Below are positions 6,275 through 13,724 of a stretch of 15,693 nucleotides of DNA, piece by piece. Source of the DNA: an uncultured Dialister sp. (GTDB lineage: Bacteria; Bacillota; Negativicutes; Veillonellales; Dialisteraceae); contig CAAEVC010000109.1 of assembly GCA_900759415.1 (NCBI GenBank), positions 1 through 15,693 of the forward strand, read 5' to 3'. Positions within the stretch are counted from its first letter, which is position 1; the number at the start of each line of letters is the position of its first letter. Under the pieces are notes generated by a model. The model was not told the DNA's origin, searched no databases, and was given only the letters and a program-made list of their open reading frames with translations. The translations under genes were made by a program, and so were the position numbers.

Positions 6275-7609
6275 ATGATGAATAAAAAGATTTTGTCTTA
6301 CTTACTGCTGCCTCTGGCAATTTCCGCATGTCTGCCGGTTGCCTCTCAGGCAGAATCTATTCCCGTACAGCGCAAGGCTGTGGTCATTTCCAGAAATAAC
6401 CGGGATACAAAGGTGACATCCCTTTCTGAACGGCTGGAGGCTGCCAGAAAGAAAGCAAAGGAAGAAGCATCTGTACAGTCCAGAGACCGCTCTTCAGAAC
6501 AGGGACGGGATAAGAAAGAAACTTCTCAGAAGAAAGAAAAGCTGGGCCCGGACGTGGAAGTGGGACTCCTTTCTGCATCTGCTGCAGATATCACCGCTCT
6601 TGATGATTTCAGGGCGGAAGTGAATGGAAAGACGGTGAAGAAATATAAAAACGGCACCCGTCTTTCTATCAGCCGGAGCGGGAAAAATGTGGTGATTAAC
6701 GGAAAGAAGATGGGCGATAAGGTCTATCTGGTGACAGGAAAGACAGCGCCTTCCTTCCAGGTAAAGGGCAACCGGTACCGGGGAATGATGAAGCTCATTC
6801 CTTCCACCTGGGGGACGGGAGTCACTGTAGTGAACGTGGTCCCTATGGAACTGTACATACAGGGGGTCGTTCCCAGGGAAATCGTTCCCACCTGGAAAAT
6901 AGATGCAGTAAAGGCGCAGGCAGTAGCAGCAAGGACCTATGCAGTCTATCATAAGAATGGATTCCGCCCTGCCGGATACGATGTGACCGATGACACCAGA
7001 TCTCAGGTCTATGGCGGCGTGAGTGCTGAAACAGAAGCAACAAACAGAGCGGTGAGAGAAACCGCTGGGGAAGTCGTCACCTATGGAGGAAAACCGATTG
7101 ATGCCCTCTTCCATTCCAGTGGCGGCGGATACACGGAAAACAGTGAAAATGTATGGGGTTCCATGGTTCCCTATCTTCGGGGAGTCAAGGAAGAATATAC
7201 AGGAAATCCATGGACAAAAACTGTATCCCTTGATTCCTTCGCCCGCTCCATGGGGATAGGGAAACTGAAAAGTATTTCCCTTTCTAAATTAAAAATTGGA
7301 TCCTCCCATAAAGCAAAGGACCGGGGTATATCCGGCCGGGTGAAAACCATTGATGTCAAAGGCAAAAAGGGGACGAAAACCATTACAGGAGAGAAAATGC
7401 AGGGAATGTACGGCCTTTCAAGTACACTCTTTGATATTTCCATAAAAGGAAAGAATCTCATCATCAAAGGCTACGGCTACGGCCACGGCCTTGGCCTTTC
7501 CCAGTGGGGCGCTCAGGCTATGGCGGAAAAACACGGGGACGGAAAAGACTATTATAAAAAGATTCTGACTCACTATTTTACAGGTACTAAGATTGAAAAA
7601 CTTTATTAA
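6275..7609 (+). CDS. spoIID: SpoIID/LytB-domain cell-wall protein
   Basis: This is a 444-residue exported protein with a SpoIID/LytB domain. In Bacillus, SpoIID is a lytic transglycosylase that cleaves peptidoglycan glycan strands; LytB is an amidase enhancer. Residues 1-26 form a signal peptide (MMNKK, then a hydrophobic core, likely cut after SQA). An alternative lipobox, ISAC at 16-19, leaves a lipoprotein possible. Residues about 50-90 are a charged, probably disordered linker. The domain then shows PMELYIQGVVPREIVPTW, where E202 matches the SpoIID catalytic glutamate, KAQAVAARTYA, FHSSGGGYTENSENVWG and GYGHGLGLSQWGA (401-413). All signature motifs are intact. The gene ends the ruv block. 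The homologue need not mean sporulation; many non-sporing relatives keep such proteins for wall turnover. AGAAGG precedes two adjacent ATGs (6275, 6278). Confidence 0.88.
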   Translation: MMNKKILSYLLLPLAISACLPVASQAESIPVQRKAVVISRNNRDTKVTSLSERLEAARKKAKEEASVQSRDRSSEQGRDKKETSQKKEKLGPDVEVGLLSASAADITALDDFRAEVNGKTVKKYKNGTRLSISRSGKNVVINGKKMGDKVYLVTGKTAPSFQVKGNRYRGMMKLIPSTWGTGVTVVNVVPMELYIQGVVPREIVPTWKIDAVKAQAVAARTYAVYHKNGFRPAGYDVTDDTRSQVYGGVSAETEATNRAVRETAGEVVTYGGKPIDALFHSSGGGYTENSENVWGSMVPYLRGVKEEYTGNPWTKTVSLDSFARSMGIGKLKSISLSKLKIGSSHKAKDRGISGRVKTIDVKGKKGTKTITGEKMQGMYGLSSTLFDISIKGKNLIIKGYGYGHGLGLSQWGAQAMAEKHGDGKDYYKKILTHYFTGTKIEKLY

Positions 7610-7647
7610 TTCCTTGACTGAGTCTTTCGAAAGGATTAAATTAATAA
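7603..7647. repeat. AT-rich inverted repeat after spoIID
   Basis: TTATTAATTCCTT (7603-7615) is nearly complementary to AAGGATTAAATTAATAA (7631-7647) with bulges. It includes the spoIID stop codon and the candidate promoter of queA. It could act as a weak terminator or as an operator; there is no clear T-run. Confidence 0.35.
7614..7642 (+). promoter_or_regulatory. Candidate promoter of the queA-tgt operon
   Basis: TTGACT (7614-7619) and TAAATT (7637-7642) are spaced by 17 bases, one of only two -35/-10 pairs with near-normal spacing in the window. The predicted leader is about 50 bases. I saw no preQ1 riboswitch pattern in 7610-7699. Confidence 0.4.
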
Positions 7648-7699
7648 GGATTGTTCATTTATGACTTAAGTATTTGTATATAACAGGAGATAGATTGGA

Positions 7700-8719
7700 A
7701 TGAAACTTGAAGAATTTAATTATGATCTTCCAAAGGAACTGATTGCACAGGAACCGGCAGAACCGAGAGATTCCTGCCGCCTTATGATGCTGGACAAAAA
7801 TACCGGCGAATGGGAACATCACCATTTCAGAGATATTCTGGATGAAATCAGACCGGGAGATGTATTTGTATTTAATAATACGAAGGTCATTCCTGCCCGC
7901 CTTTATGGCAAGAAAAAAGAGACTGGCGGAAAAGTGGAAATGCTTCTCCTCACACCGAAAGGAAATGATGTGTGGGAAGTACTGGTCAATCCGGGAAGAA
8001 AGGCACTGCCTGGCACAGAAATTGAATTTTCAGAAAACTGCTGGTGCAAAGTGCTGGATAAAACGGAATTTGGCGGCCGTGTGGTAGAATTCCACTATGA
8101 CGGCAATTTTGACAGCCTTCTCGATCAGATCGGTGAAATGCCTACTCCTCCCTATATCCATAAGAAACTGGAAAATAAGGATGAATACCAGACAGTCTAT
8201 GCCAAGTACAGGGGCTCTGCAGCAGCACCGACTGCCGGCCTTCATTTCACACCGGAACTGATGGAAGAAATGAAGAAGAAGGGAGCAGAAATCCTTTTCG
8301 TTACCCTTCATGTAGGCATCGGTACCTTCCGTCCGGTCAACGAAGAAAATATTGAAGACCATGAAATGCACAAGGAATGGTATACCGTTTCTGAAGAAAC
8401 GGCAGAGAAAGTGAATAAGGCCAAAGAAGAAGGAAGACGGGTCATTGCCGTAGGTACTACTTCTGTCCGCACCCTGGAATCTGCCGGACAGTCTGGAAAA
8501 CTGGAAAGCGGCAGCAACTGGACACAGCTCTATATCTATCCGGGATACAAGTGGCATATGGTAGATGCGATTGTTACCAATTTCCACCTTCCTGAATCCA
8601 CACTCATTATGATGATGGCTTCCTTTGCAGGAAGAGAACATGTACTTGCTGCCTACAATGAAGCAGTGAAACAGAAATACAGATTTTTCTCCTTCGGAGA
8701 TGCGATGTTTATCAGATAA
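7700..8719 (+). CDS. queA: S-adenosylmethionine:tRNA ribosyltransferase-isomerase
   Basis: QueA converts preQ1 at the wobble position of GUN-anticodon tRNAs to epoxyqueuosine by transferring and isomerising the ribosyl group of S-adenosylmethionine. At 339 residues the length is typical. Family blocks include FNYDLPKELIAQEPAEPRDSCRL at the N-terminus, VFNNTKVIPARL, the TAGLHFTPEL block, TLHVGIGTFRPV, VGTTSVRTLES and VTNFHLPESTLIMM, ending YRFFSFGDAMFI. ATG 7700 follows AGGAGAT by 8 bases. tgt, the previous enzyme of the pathway, lies 10 bases downstream, the usual arrangement. The genes that make preQ1 and the epoxyqueuosine reductase are not in this window. Confidence 0.97.
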   Translation: MKLEEFNYDLPKELIAQEPAEPRDSCRLMMLDKNTGEWEHHHFRDILDEIRPGDVFVFNNTKVIPARLYGKKKETGGKVEMLLLTPKGNDVWEVLVNPGRKALPGTEIEFSENCWCKVLDKTEFGGRVVEFHYDGNFDSLLDQIGEMPTPPYIHKKLENKDEYQTVYAKYRGSAAAPTAGLHFTPELMEEMKKKGAEILFVTLHVGIGTFRPVNEENIEDHEMHKEWYTVSEETAEKVNKAKEEGRRVIAVGTTSVRTLESAGQSGKLESGSNWTQLYIYPGYKWHMVDAIVTNFHLPESTLIMMMASFAGREHVLAAYNEAVKQKYRFFSFGDAMFIR

Positions 8720-8729
8720 GGAATAAAAT

Positions 8730-9839
8730 ATGGTTATCAACTATGAACTGGTGGCAGAGGACAAGAAAACCGGCGCCCGTGCAGGTCTTCTGCACACCCC
8801 TCATGGCACATTCAAAACACCAATGTTTATGCCGGTAGGCACACAGGCTACTGTAAAGACTGTGACTCCTGAAGAGTTGGAAGACATGGGTGCGCAGATC
8901 ATCCTTTCCAATACGTACCATCTCTTCTTACGCCCGGGTACGGAACTCATTAAAGAGGCTGGCGAACTTCACAATTTCATGAACTGGAAGAAAGGGATCC
9001 TTACCGACAGCGGCGGATTCCAGGTATTCAGCCTGGGAGCTATGAGAAAGATCACCGAAGAGGGCGTTCATTTCCGATCCTTCCTCGATGGTTCCCGCCA
9101 GTTCCTGTCTCCTGAAGTCTCTATCCATGCTCAGGAAGATCTGGGAAGCGATATTGCCATGGCTTTTGATGAATGCATTCCCTATCCGGCGGATTATAAG
9201 TATGCAGATCAGTCCACCGCAAGGACGACCCGCTGGGCTGAACGATGCATCAAAGCCCATACCAGAAAAGACAGAGGCATGTTTGGCATCGTACAGGGCG
9301 GCATGTACAAGGACCTCCGGAGACGGAGCGCAGAAGAAATCTCTGCTATGCCTTTTGATGGAATGGCCATCGGCGGTCTTTCCGTCGGTGAACCCCATGA
9401 TCTTATGTACGATATCCTGGAACATACCACCCAGTTCCTCCCTGTAAACAAGGCAAGATATCTCATGGGTGTAGGCACACCGGACTGCCTTGTAGAAGGG
9501 GTGGCAAGAGGGATCGACATGTTTGACTGCGTATTCCCGACCAGAGTGGCACGAAATGGAATGGCCATGGTCCATACGGGGCGCATGAACATGAAGAACA
9601 AGAAATATGAAAAGGACTGGGCACCACTGGAAGAAGGATGCGGCTGTTATACCTGCCAGCATTACAGCCGGGCTTATATCCGTCATCTTTACAAGTCAGA
9701 AGAACTGCTGGCCTTCCGTCTGGTGACCATTCATAATCTGTATTTCCTCCTTCAGTTCATGAGAGATATGAGAGAATCCATCATTAACGGGAATTTCTCT
9801 GAATTCCGTGAAAGTTTTATGGCAAATTATAAAAAATAA
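8730..9839 (+). CDS. tgt: tRNA-guanine(34) transglycosylase
   Basis: Tgt swaps guanine 34 for preQ1 in tRNAs with GUN anticodons, the entry step for queuosine in tRNA. The 369-residue TIM-barrel protein shows LSNTYHLFLRPG, TDSGGFQVFSL with the general acid/base D93, GIVQGG, GLSVGEP and MGVGTP. It also has FDCVFPTR with the nucleophile D266. The zinc site is C304, C306, C309 and H335 (CGCYTC... TIH). All key residues of the bacterial enzyme are present. AAGGA overlaps the queA stop codon and serves the ATG at 8730. Confidence 0.97.
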   Translation: MVINYELVAEDKKTGARAGLLHTPHGTFKTPMFMPVGTQATVKTVTPEELEDMGAQIILSNTYHLFLRPGTELIKEAGELHNFMNWKKGILTDSGGFQVFSLGAMRKITEEGVHFRSFLDGSRQFLSPEVSIHAQEDLGSDIAMAFDECIPYPADYKYADQSTARTTRWAERCIKAHTRKDRGMFGIVQGGMYKDLRRRSAEEISAMPFDGMAIGGLSVGEPHDLMYDILEHTTQFLPVNKARYLMGVGTPDCLVEGVARGIDMFDCVFPTRVARNGMAMVHTGRMNMKNKKYEKDWAPLEEGCGCYTCQHYSRAYIRHLYKSEELLAFRLVTIHNLYFLLQFMRDMRESIINGNFSEFRESFMANYKK

Positions 9840-9858
9840 AGACAGATATTCTGTTTTA

Positions 9859-9867
9859 TGCTAAAAT
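9859..9867 (+). promoter_or_regulatory. Candidate extended -10 promoter before yajC
   Basis: TGCTAAAAT matches the extended -10 form with one deviation in the hexamer. It lies in the 57-base gap between tgt and yajC, so the sec genes may have their own promoter besides read-through from queA-tgt. No -35 box is evident. Confidence 0.35.
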
Positions 9868-9896
9868 AAACGATATATGTGGTGGAGGTGAATCAA

Positions 9897-10379
9897 GTGG
9901 ACCAGGCAATGAACATTATCAGCTTAGTATGGCCTTTTCTGATTCTTGTAGCGATTATGTATTTCTTCATGTATCGTCCTACAAAGAAAATGAAGCTGGA
10001 AAGAGGCCGTTTCCTTCTTTCCTTAAAGAAGGGAGACCGTATCGTAACCGCTGGAGGGGTGCATGGCACAATCAAAGTTCTTCGTGACAGATATGTAGAA
10101 CTGGAAATTGCACCAAAGGTTATCATCAAGGTAGAAAAGAGCGCAGTACATCATCTGGAAGGAAAACCAGCTGTTGGCGAAGCTCTTTATGAAGAAACCG
10201 TAAATCCTGCAAAGGATAAGAAAGATGAACCGGAAACCGAAGTGGTAGAAGAAATCGTTGAAGTGGACGATCCGAAAGATGCAGGTACTGAAATCATCGA
10301 AGAAGAAGTAGAAGTAGATGATAACGGAAAACCAGTAGAATCTAAGGATAAGAAAACTGCTGAAGAGGTAAAAAAATGA
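9897..10379 (+). CDS. yajC: Preprotein translocase subunit YajC
   Basis: YajC is a small single-pass membrane protein that associates with SecD and SecF at the Sec translocon. Residues about 8-25 form the membrane helix (ISLVWPFLILVAIMYFFM), followed by the family motif YRPTKKMK and GDRIVTAGGVHGTI. The body ends near residue 90. Residues about 100-160 are an unusual acidic tail of Glu, Asp, Val and Lys with two similar segments (VEEIVEVDD and IEEEVEVDD). At 160 residues the protein is longer than the roughly 85-110 usual for YajC. The start is GTG 9897, 6 bases after GGAGGTG (9884-9890); an in-frame GTG at 9879 lies before that site and is less likely. The stop overlaps the next start as ATGA. 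Confidence 0.92.
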   Translation: MDQAMNIISLVWPFLILVAIMYFFMYRPTKKMKLERGRFLLSLKKGDRIVTAGGVHGTIKVLRDRYVELEIAPKVIIKVEKSAVHHLEGKPAVGEALYEETVNPAKDKKDEPETEVVEEIVEVDDPKDAGTEIIEEEVEVDDNGKPVESKDKKTAEEVKK

Positions 10380-10969
10380 ACGGGACGGACAATTTCCTGA
10401 CAGAACGCAAAAAGGAAATCCGTCAGAAGATGCTCGCCTTACGGCGGGCTCTTTCTTCTGCTGACGCTGATGCAATGAGAAGAGAGCTGACGGACCATAT
10501 CCTTTCTCTTCCGGAATACAAAAAGAGTAAAAGAATCATGGCCTATCTGGCTATGAAGGGAGAATCCAATCTGGATGACGTCATAGCCCATGCGCTGGCA
10601 GAAGGGAAGGAAGTCTACGTTCCTGTATGTCTTCCTGAACGGCAGATGGAAGCAGGACGGATCCTTTCCATGGATCACTTTATCAAAGGACCTCTGGGCC
10701 TTCGGGATATTCCAAAGGGGTATGATACTATAGAACCGGAAGAACTGGACCTGGTATTCATCCCGGCTCTTGCATGCGGCAGAGATGGAAATCGTCTGGG
10801 AATGGGAGCCGGATACTATGACCGGTTCCTGAAAAGGGTTGCTTTTGAAAAAAGAGCAGCCACTCTCTGGGATTTTCAGGTAGCTGACGAAATCCCTGCA
10901 GGACCTTTTGACGAAAAGGTAGCGAAAATCGTTACTAACAAGGGTATTCTTGAAACGAAAAGAGGTTGA
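10376..10969 (+). CDS. ygfA: 5-formyltetrahydrofolate cyclo-ligase
   Basis: This enzyme (5,10-methenyltetrahydrofolate synthetase) uses ATP to turn 5-formyltetrahydrofolate into 5,10-methenyltetrahydrofolate, returning the storage form to one-carbon metabolism. The 197-residue protein shows an N-terminal KKEIRQKMLALRRAL helix, VYVPVCLP, the RLGMGAGYYDRFL phosphate/ATP-binding signature (140-152) and a C-terminal VAKIVTNKGI. ATG 10376 shares the ATGA overlap with yajC, and GAAGAGG lies about 8 bases upstream. Its place between yajC and secD is not the common order (yajC-secD-secF). Tight overlaps imply cotranscription, not necessarily a Sec function. Confidence 0.94.
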   Translation: MNGTDNFLTERKKEIRQKMLALRRALSSADADAMRRELTDHILSLPEYKKSKRIMAYLAMKGESNLDDVIAHALAEGKEVYVPVCLPERQMEAGRILSMDHFIKGPLGLRDIPKGYDTIEPEELDLVFIPALACGRDGNRLGMGAGYYDRFLKRVAFEKRAATLWDFQVADEIPAGPFDEKVAKIVTNKGILETKRG

Positions 10970-10973
10970 AGTT

Positions 10974-12221
10974 TTGGAAAAGAAAAAGAAAAGCTCCCTG
11001 AGAAAAGGGGCGCTCCTCCGTTTCTGGGCCGTGATTCTCATCATTATCGGAGCCTTTGCAGCTGCTGTAGGACCACTGGCAGGCCATATCCGTCAGGGGC
11101 TTGACCTCCAGGGCGGTACTCATATCGTCATGCAGGCAGAAGATACGGAACAGAATAAAGTAACACCGGAAGCAATCACCCAGGTCATCAATATCATGCA
11201 GAAGCGTATCAATGAAATGGGGCTCACTGAACCAATTATCCAGCGGGAAGGAGCCAACCGGATCATTATCGAACTTCCTGGTGAAAAAGATCCGCAGAAA
11301 GCCATTGAAACCATCGGCAAGACTGCAGTCCTGGAATTCAAGGATGAAGAAGGCAATGTCCGCCTGACCGGTGAAGATCTGAAAGATGCAAGAGAACAGC
11401 TGGGACAGAACAAGCAGCCTCTGGTAGCGCTGAAATTCAGCGAAGAAGGGGGAGAAAAGTTTGCTGCTCTTACGGCAGCCAATATCGGCCGCCACATCGG
11501 TATCTATCTGGATGGTGAACTTCTTACCAATCCGGTAGTCAATGAAGCCATCACAGGAGGTCAGGCTGTCATTACGGGACAGAGAACTCTGGAAGAAGCA
11601 AAAGACCTTGCCATTCTTTTAAGAAGCGGTGCTCTTCCTGTTAAAGTATCTGTTCTGGAAGTAAGAACTGTCGGACCTTCCCTTGGACAGGACTCCAAGG
11701 ATAAATCAGTGGTAGCCTTTACCATTGGTATCTCTCTTGTCGTTCTCTTCATGCTTGCTGTATACCGCATGGCCGGATTTGTAGCAGATACTGCTCTTCT
11801 GGTTTATGTGCTCATTCTTCTTGGCATACTGAATGTACTCGATGCCACACTGACACTGCCAAGTATTGCCGGGGTCATCCTTTCCGTCGGTATGGCGGTG
11901 GATGCCAATGTCCTTATCTTTGAACGATTCAAAGAAGAAATCGAGGCAGGCAAGATACTCCGTCTGGCAGTACAGTCTGGCTTCAAGAGAGCATTTGTTA
12001 CCATTTTTGATGCCAATATGACAGTCATCATTACATCCTGCATCCTCTTCTTCCTGGGAAGTGCAACAGTGAAAGGCTTTGCATTCTCTTTAGGACTTGG
12101 GGTAGCAGTATCCATGTTTACGGCTATCACCGTAAGCCGTACTCTTCTCATGCTCCTTATGGATGCCAGCTGGATCCATAATCCATGGTGGTTTGGCGGA
12201 AAGAGGGGGTATGACAAATAA
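10974..12221 (+). CDS. secD: Protein translocase subunit SecD
   Basis: SecD, with SecF, is an RND-type membrane complex that uses the proton gradient to pull exported proteins through SecYEG. After a first membrane helix (about 14-34) comes DLQGGTHIVMQ (44-54) and the periplasmic P1-like region. The C-terminal helices carry LPSIAGVILSVGMAVDANVL with IFERFKEEI, and TIFDANMTVIITS followed by GFAFSLGLGVAVSMFTAI, all hallmark SecD motifs. The length of 415 residues is typical of short Firmicutes forms. I chose TTG 10974 because AGAGG lies 8 bases upstream. TTG 10950 (eight more residues, overlapping the cyclo-ligase end, AAGGG upstream) is a real alternative. It ends one base into the secF start codon (TAATG). 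Confidence 0.95.
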   Translation: MEKKKKSSLRKGALLRFWAVILIIIGAFAAAVGPLAGHIRQGLDLQGGTHIVMQAEDTEQNKVTPEAITQVINIMQKRINEMGLTEPIIQREGANRIIIELPGEKDPQKAIETIGKTAVLEFKDEEGNVRLTGEDLKDAREQLGQNKQPLVALKFSEEGGEKFAALTAANIGRHIGIYLDGELLTNPVVNEAITGGQAVITGQRTLEEAKDLAILLRSGALPVKVSVLEVRTVGPSLGQDSKDKSVVAFTIGISLVVLFMLAVYRMAGFVADTALLVYVLILLGILNVLDATLTLPSIAGVILSVGMAVDANVLIFERFKEEIEAGKILRLAVQSGFKRAFVTIFDANMTVIITSCILFFLGSATVKGFAFSLGLGVAVSMFTAITVSRTLLMLLMDASWIHNPWWFGGKRGYDK

Positions 12222-13144
12222 TGTTTAAAGATTTTAACTTTAGCAGTCATAGAAAGATATGGTTTACTTTCTCCGGCATCATGGTGGCTCTTGCCATTAT
12301 TTCCATCGTCATGTTCCGCTTCAACTGGGGCATCGATTTTACCGGTGGTACCATTCTTGAACTGGGCTTTGACAAGAATGTCACTGTAGAACAGGTCCGC
12401 GACGGACTTCGTGAAGATGGCCTTCAGACCGCAACTATCCAGCTCTCCGGAGTCACATCCGGCGAGACGGGAAATGATGTGATCATCCGTACAAGAAATC
12501 TGTCTTCTGAAGAAGCACAGACCGTTGTCTCCCACGTCAATGAACAGGTGGGTAAGGCAGACGTGAAACGTATTGAAACGGTAGGCGCTGTCATTGGTTC
12601 GGAAGTCACCAAGAGTACACTGATGAATGTACTGATTTCCTTTGCAGCCATGATCCTTTACATGTCCATTCGTTTCGAACACCGGATTGCCATTTCTTCC
12701 ATCATCGCCATCTGCCATGATATTCTGATGGTTTTAGGCGCTTTTGCCTTCTTCCATCTGGAAGTGGATGCTTCCTTCCTGGCAGCCAGCCTTACGGTTC
12801 TTGGTTATTCCATGAATGAATCGGTTGTTATTTTCGACCGTATCCGTGAAAATCTCCATACTCACAGAAGAAAAGACAGCTTTGCCACACTGGCCAATGA
12901 TTCCATTCATCAGACCATCCGCCGTTCTCTCTATACATTGACTACCACCCTCTTCTGCGTGGCTTCCCTCTACTTCTTTGGCGGAGATACCACAAAGAAC
13001 TTTGCACTGGTCATGCTCATCGGTTTCATTTCCGGGGCCTACTCTTCCATTTGCGTAGCATCCAGCCTCTGGGTGACCTGGCATGAACATGTACAGAGTG
13101 ACCGGAACAGAGGCAGCGATTCTGATAAAAAGGCAAAGAAATAA
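12221..13144 (+). CDS. secF: Protein translocase subunit SecF
   Basis: SecF is the second half of the SecDF complex. The 307-residue protein has a first membrane helix (about 12-33) and then WGIDFTGGTILELGF. A soluble domain follows, then five helices including LGYSMNESVVIFDRIRENL and YTLTTTLFCVASLYFFGG, which match the SecF signature. The C-terminus is a charged tail. The ATG shares a base with the secD stop codon, and AGAGGGGG lies about 12 bases upstream, so it is coupled to secD. It is the last gene before a strong terminator. Confidence 0.96.
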   Translation: MFKDFNFSSHRKIWFTFSGIMVALAIISIVMFRFNWGIDFTGGTILELGFDKNVTVEQVRDGLREDGLQTATIQLSGVTSGETGNDVIIRTRNLSSEEAQTVVSHVNEQVGKADVKRIETVGAVIGSEVTKSTLMNVLISFAAMILYMSIRFEHRIAISSIIAICHDILMVLGAFAFFHLEVDASFLAASLTVLGYSMNESVVIFDRIRENLHTHRRKDSFATLANDSIHQTIRRSLYTLTTTLFCVASLYFFGGDTTKNFALVMLIGFISGAYSSICVASSLWVTWHEHVQSDRNRGSDSDKKAKK

Positions 13145-13160
13145 AAGCTGAACAGTCATC

Positions 13161-13194
13161 AAAACAGGATTTCCATGAGGAAGTCCTGTTTTTT
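13161..13194 (+). terminator. Rho-independent terminator of the sec operon
   Basis: AAAACAGGATTTCC and GGAAGTCCTGTTTT form a 14-pair stem (one G-U) with an ATGA loop and a run of six T. It lies 16 bases after the secF stop. Confidence 0.94.
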
Positions 13195-13216
13195 ATGGAA
13201 AAAGAATGAGACTGCC

Positions 13217-13225
13217 TGTTATAAT
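13217..13225 (+). promoter_or_regulatory. Orphan extended -10 box
   Basis: TGTTATAAT is a perfect extended -10 box between the sec terminator and the tRNA promoter. No convincing gene follows before the tRNA. It may give a longer precursor of the tRNA, a short RNA, or nothing. Confidence 0.3.
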
Positions 13226-13316
13226 TAGAGCGTGAAATATTTCTCCGCGCCCAGGGAGAATATGGTGGAAGGACTCGAGAGAAAATGAAAGAACGTATGG
13301 CGCAGGAAGAGTCTGT

Positions 13317-13346
13317 TTGATTTTCTCCTGCTGGCCATGGTATAAT
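13317..13346 (+). promoter_or_regulatory. Promoter of tRNA-Val
   Basis: TTGATT (13317-13322) is followed after 18 bases by TATAAT (13341-13346), which is also preceded by TGG as an extended -10. It lies 14 bases before the tRNA. It is the best-formed promoter in the window, as expected for a stable RNA. Confidence 0.75.
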
Positions 13347-13360
13347 ACGGGCAAACATTT

Positions 13361-13437
13361 GGGGTTATAGCTCAGCTGGTCAGAGTGCTTCGTTGACATC
13401 GAAGAGGTCTTTGGTTCGAATCCAAATAATCCCACCA
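13361..13437 (+). tRNA. tRNA-Val (anticodon GAC)
   Basis: The sequence folds as a full cloverleaf of 77 bases including an encoded CCA end. The acceptor stem is GGGGTTA with TAATCCC, the D arm GCTC with GAGT, the anticodon stem CTTCG with CGAAG around loop TTGACAT (anticodon GAC), and the T arm TTTGG with CCAAA around TTCGAAT. GAC reads GUC and GUU valine codons. It stands alone with its own promoter and terminator. Its anticodon does not match the GUN pattern of queuosine tRNAs, so it is not a substrate of the neighbouring queA-tgt pathway. Confidence 0.97.
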
Positions 13438-13471
13438 GGCTGTTATGGAATGCCCGTCCGGGTATTTCTGG

Positions 13472-13530
13472 AAAACATGGGTGATAGATGTGCATGCCGT
13501 CACTGCGTTCGCATCTCCCCATGTTTTTTT
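13472..13530 (+). terminator. Terminator of the tRNA-Val transcript
   Basis: AAAACATGGG (13472-13481) pairs with CCCATGTTTT (13518-13527), followed by further T. Within the loop AGATG and CATCT extend the fold. It lies 34 bases after the tRNA. Confidence 0.85.
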
Positions 13531-13596
13531 GTGGGGAACAGGGAGAAGAGGTGCAGGGAATGGAAAGGGATTTTCTTTTCTTGTCCTGTCATCCAG

Positions 13597-13605
13597 TGGT
13601 ATAAT
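13597..13605 (+). promoter_or_regulatory. Extended -10 promoter of the transporter pair
   Basis: TGGTATAAT is a consensus extended -10 box. The only upstream TTG box (TTGTCC at 13581-13586) is too close for a normal -35. It predicts a leader of about 110 bases before ATG 13725, long enough for a regulatory structure; I could not match it to a known riboswitch. Confidence 0.6.
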
Positions 13606-13724
13606 TCACTTGATCCACACTTCGTAAAGGCTTCGCTTTCAGGATATGGCTGTGTAGGAGTTCTTCCAGAAAGGGTTATTATTATAAGCATCAGTGGCAG
13701 AATACAAAGAAAAGAGCAGGGGAC

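Noticed and set aside
7610..7699. Possible preQ1 riboswitch before queA
   Set aside because: The AT-rich gap lacks the C-rich loop and A-rich tail expected of the preQ1 pseudoknot.
8928..9686. Minus-strand ORF of 252 codons opposite tgt
   Set aside because: tgt is intact with all catalytic residues on the plus strand; the antisense frame is a by-product of its codon use.
11804..12718. Minus-strand ORF of 304 codons opposite secD/secF
   Set aside because: It spans the junction of two well-supported genes and resembles no family; its length comes from biased codon use.
13361..13724. tRNA as an integration site for a mobile element
   Set aside because: No repeat of the tRNA 3' end, integrase gene or compositional shift was seen downstream; the following genes are ordinary transporters.
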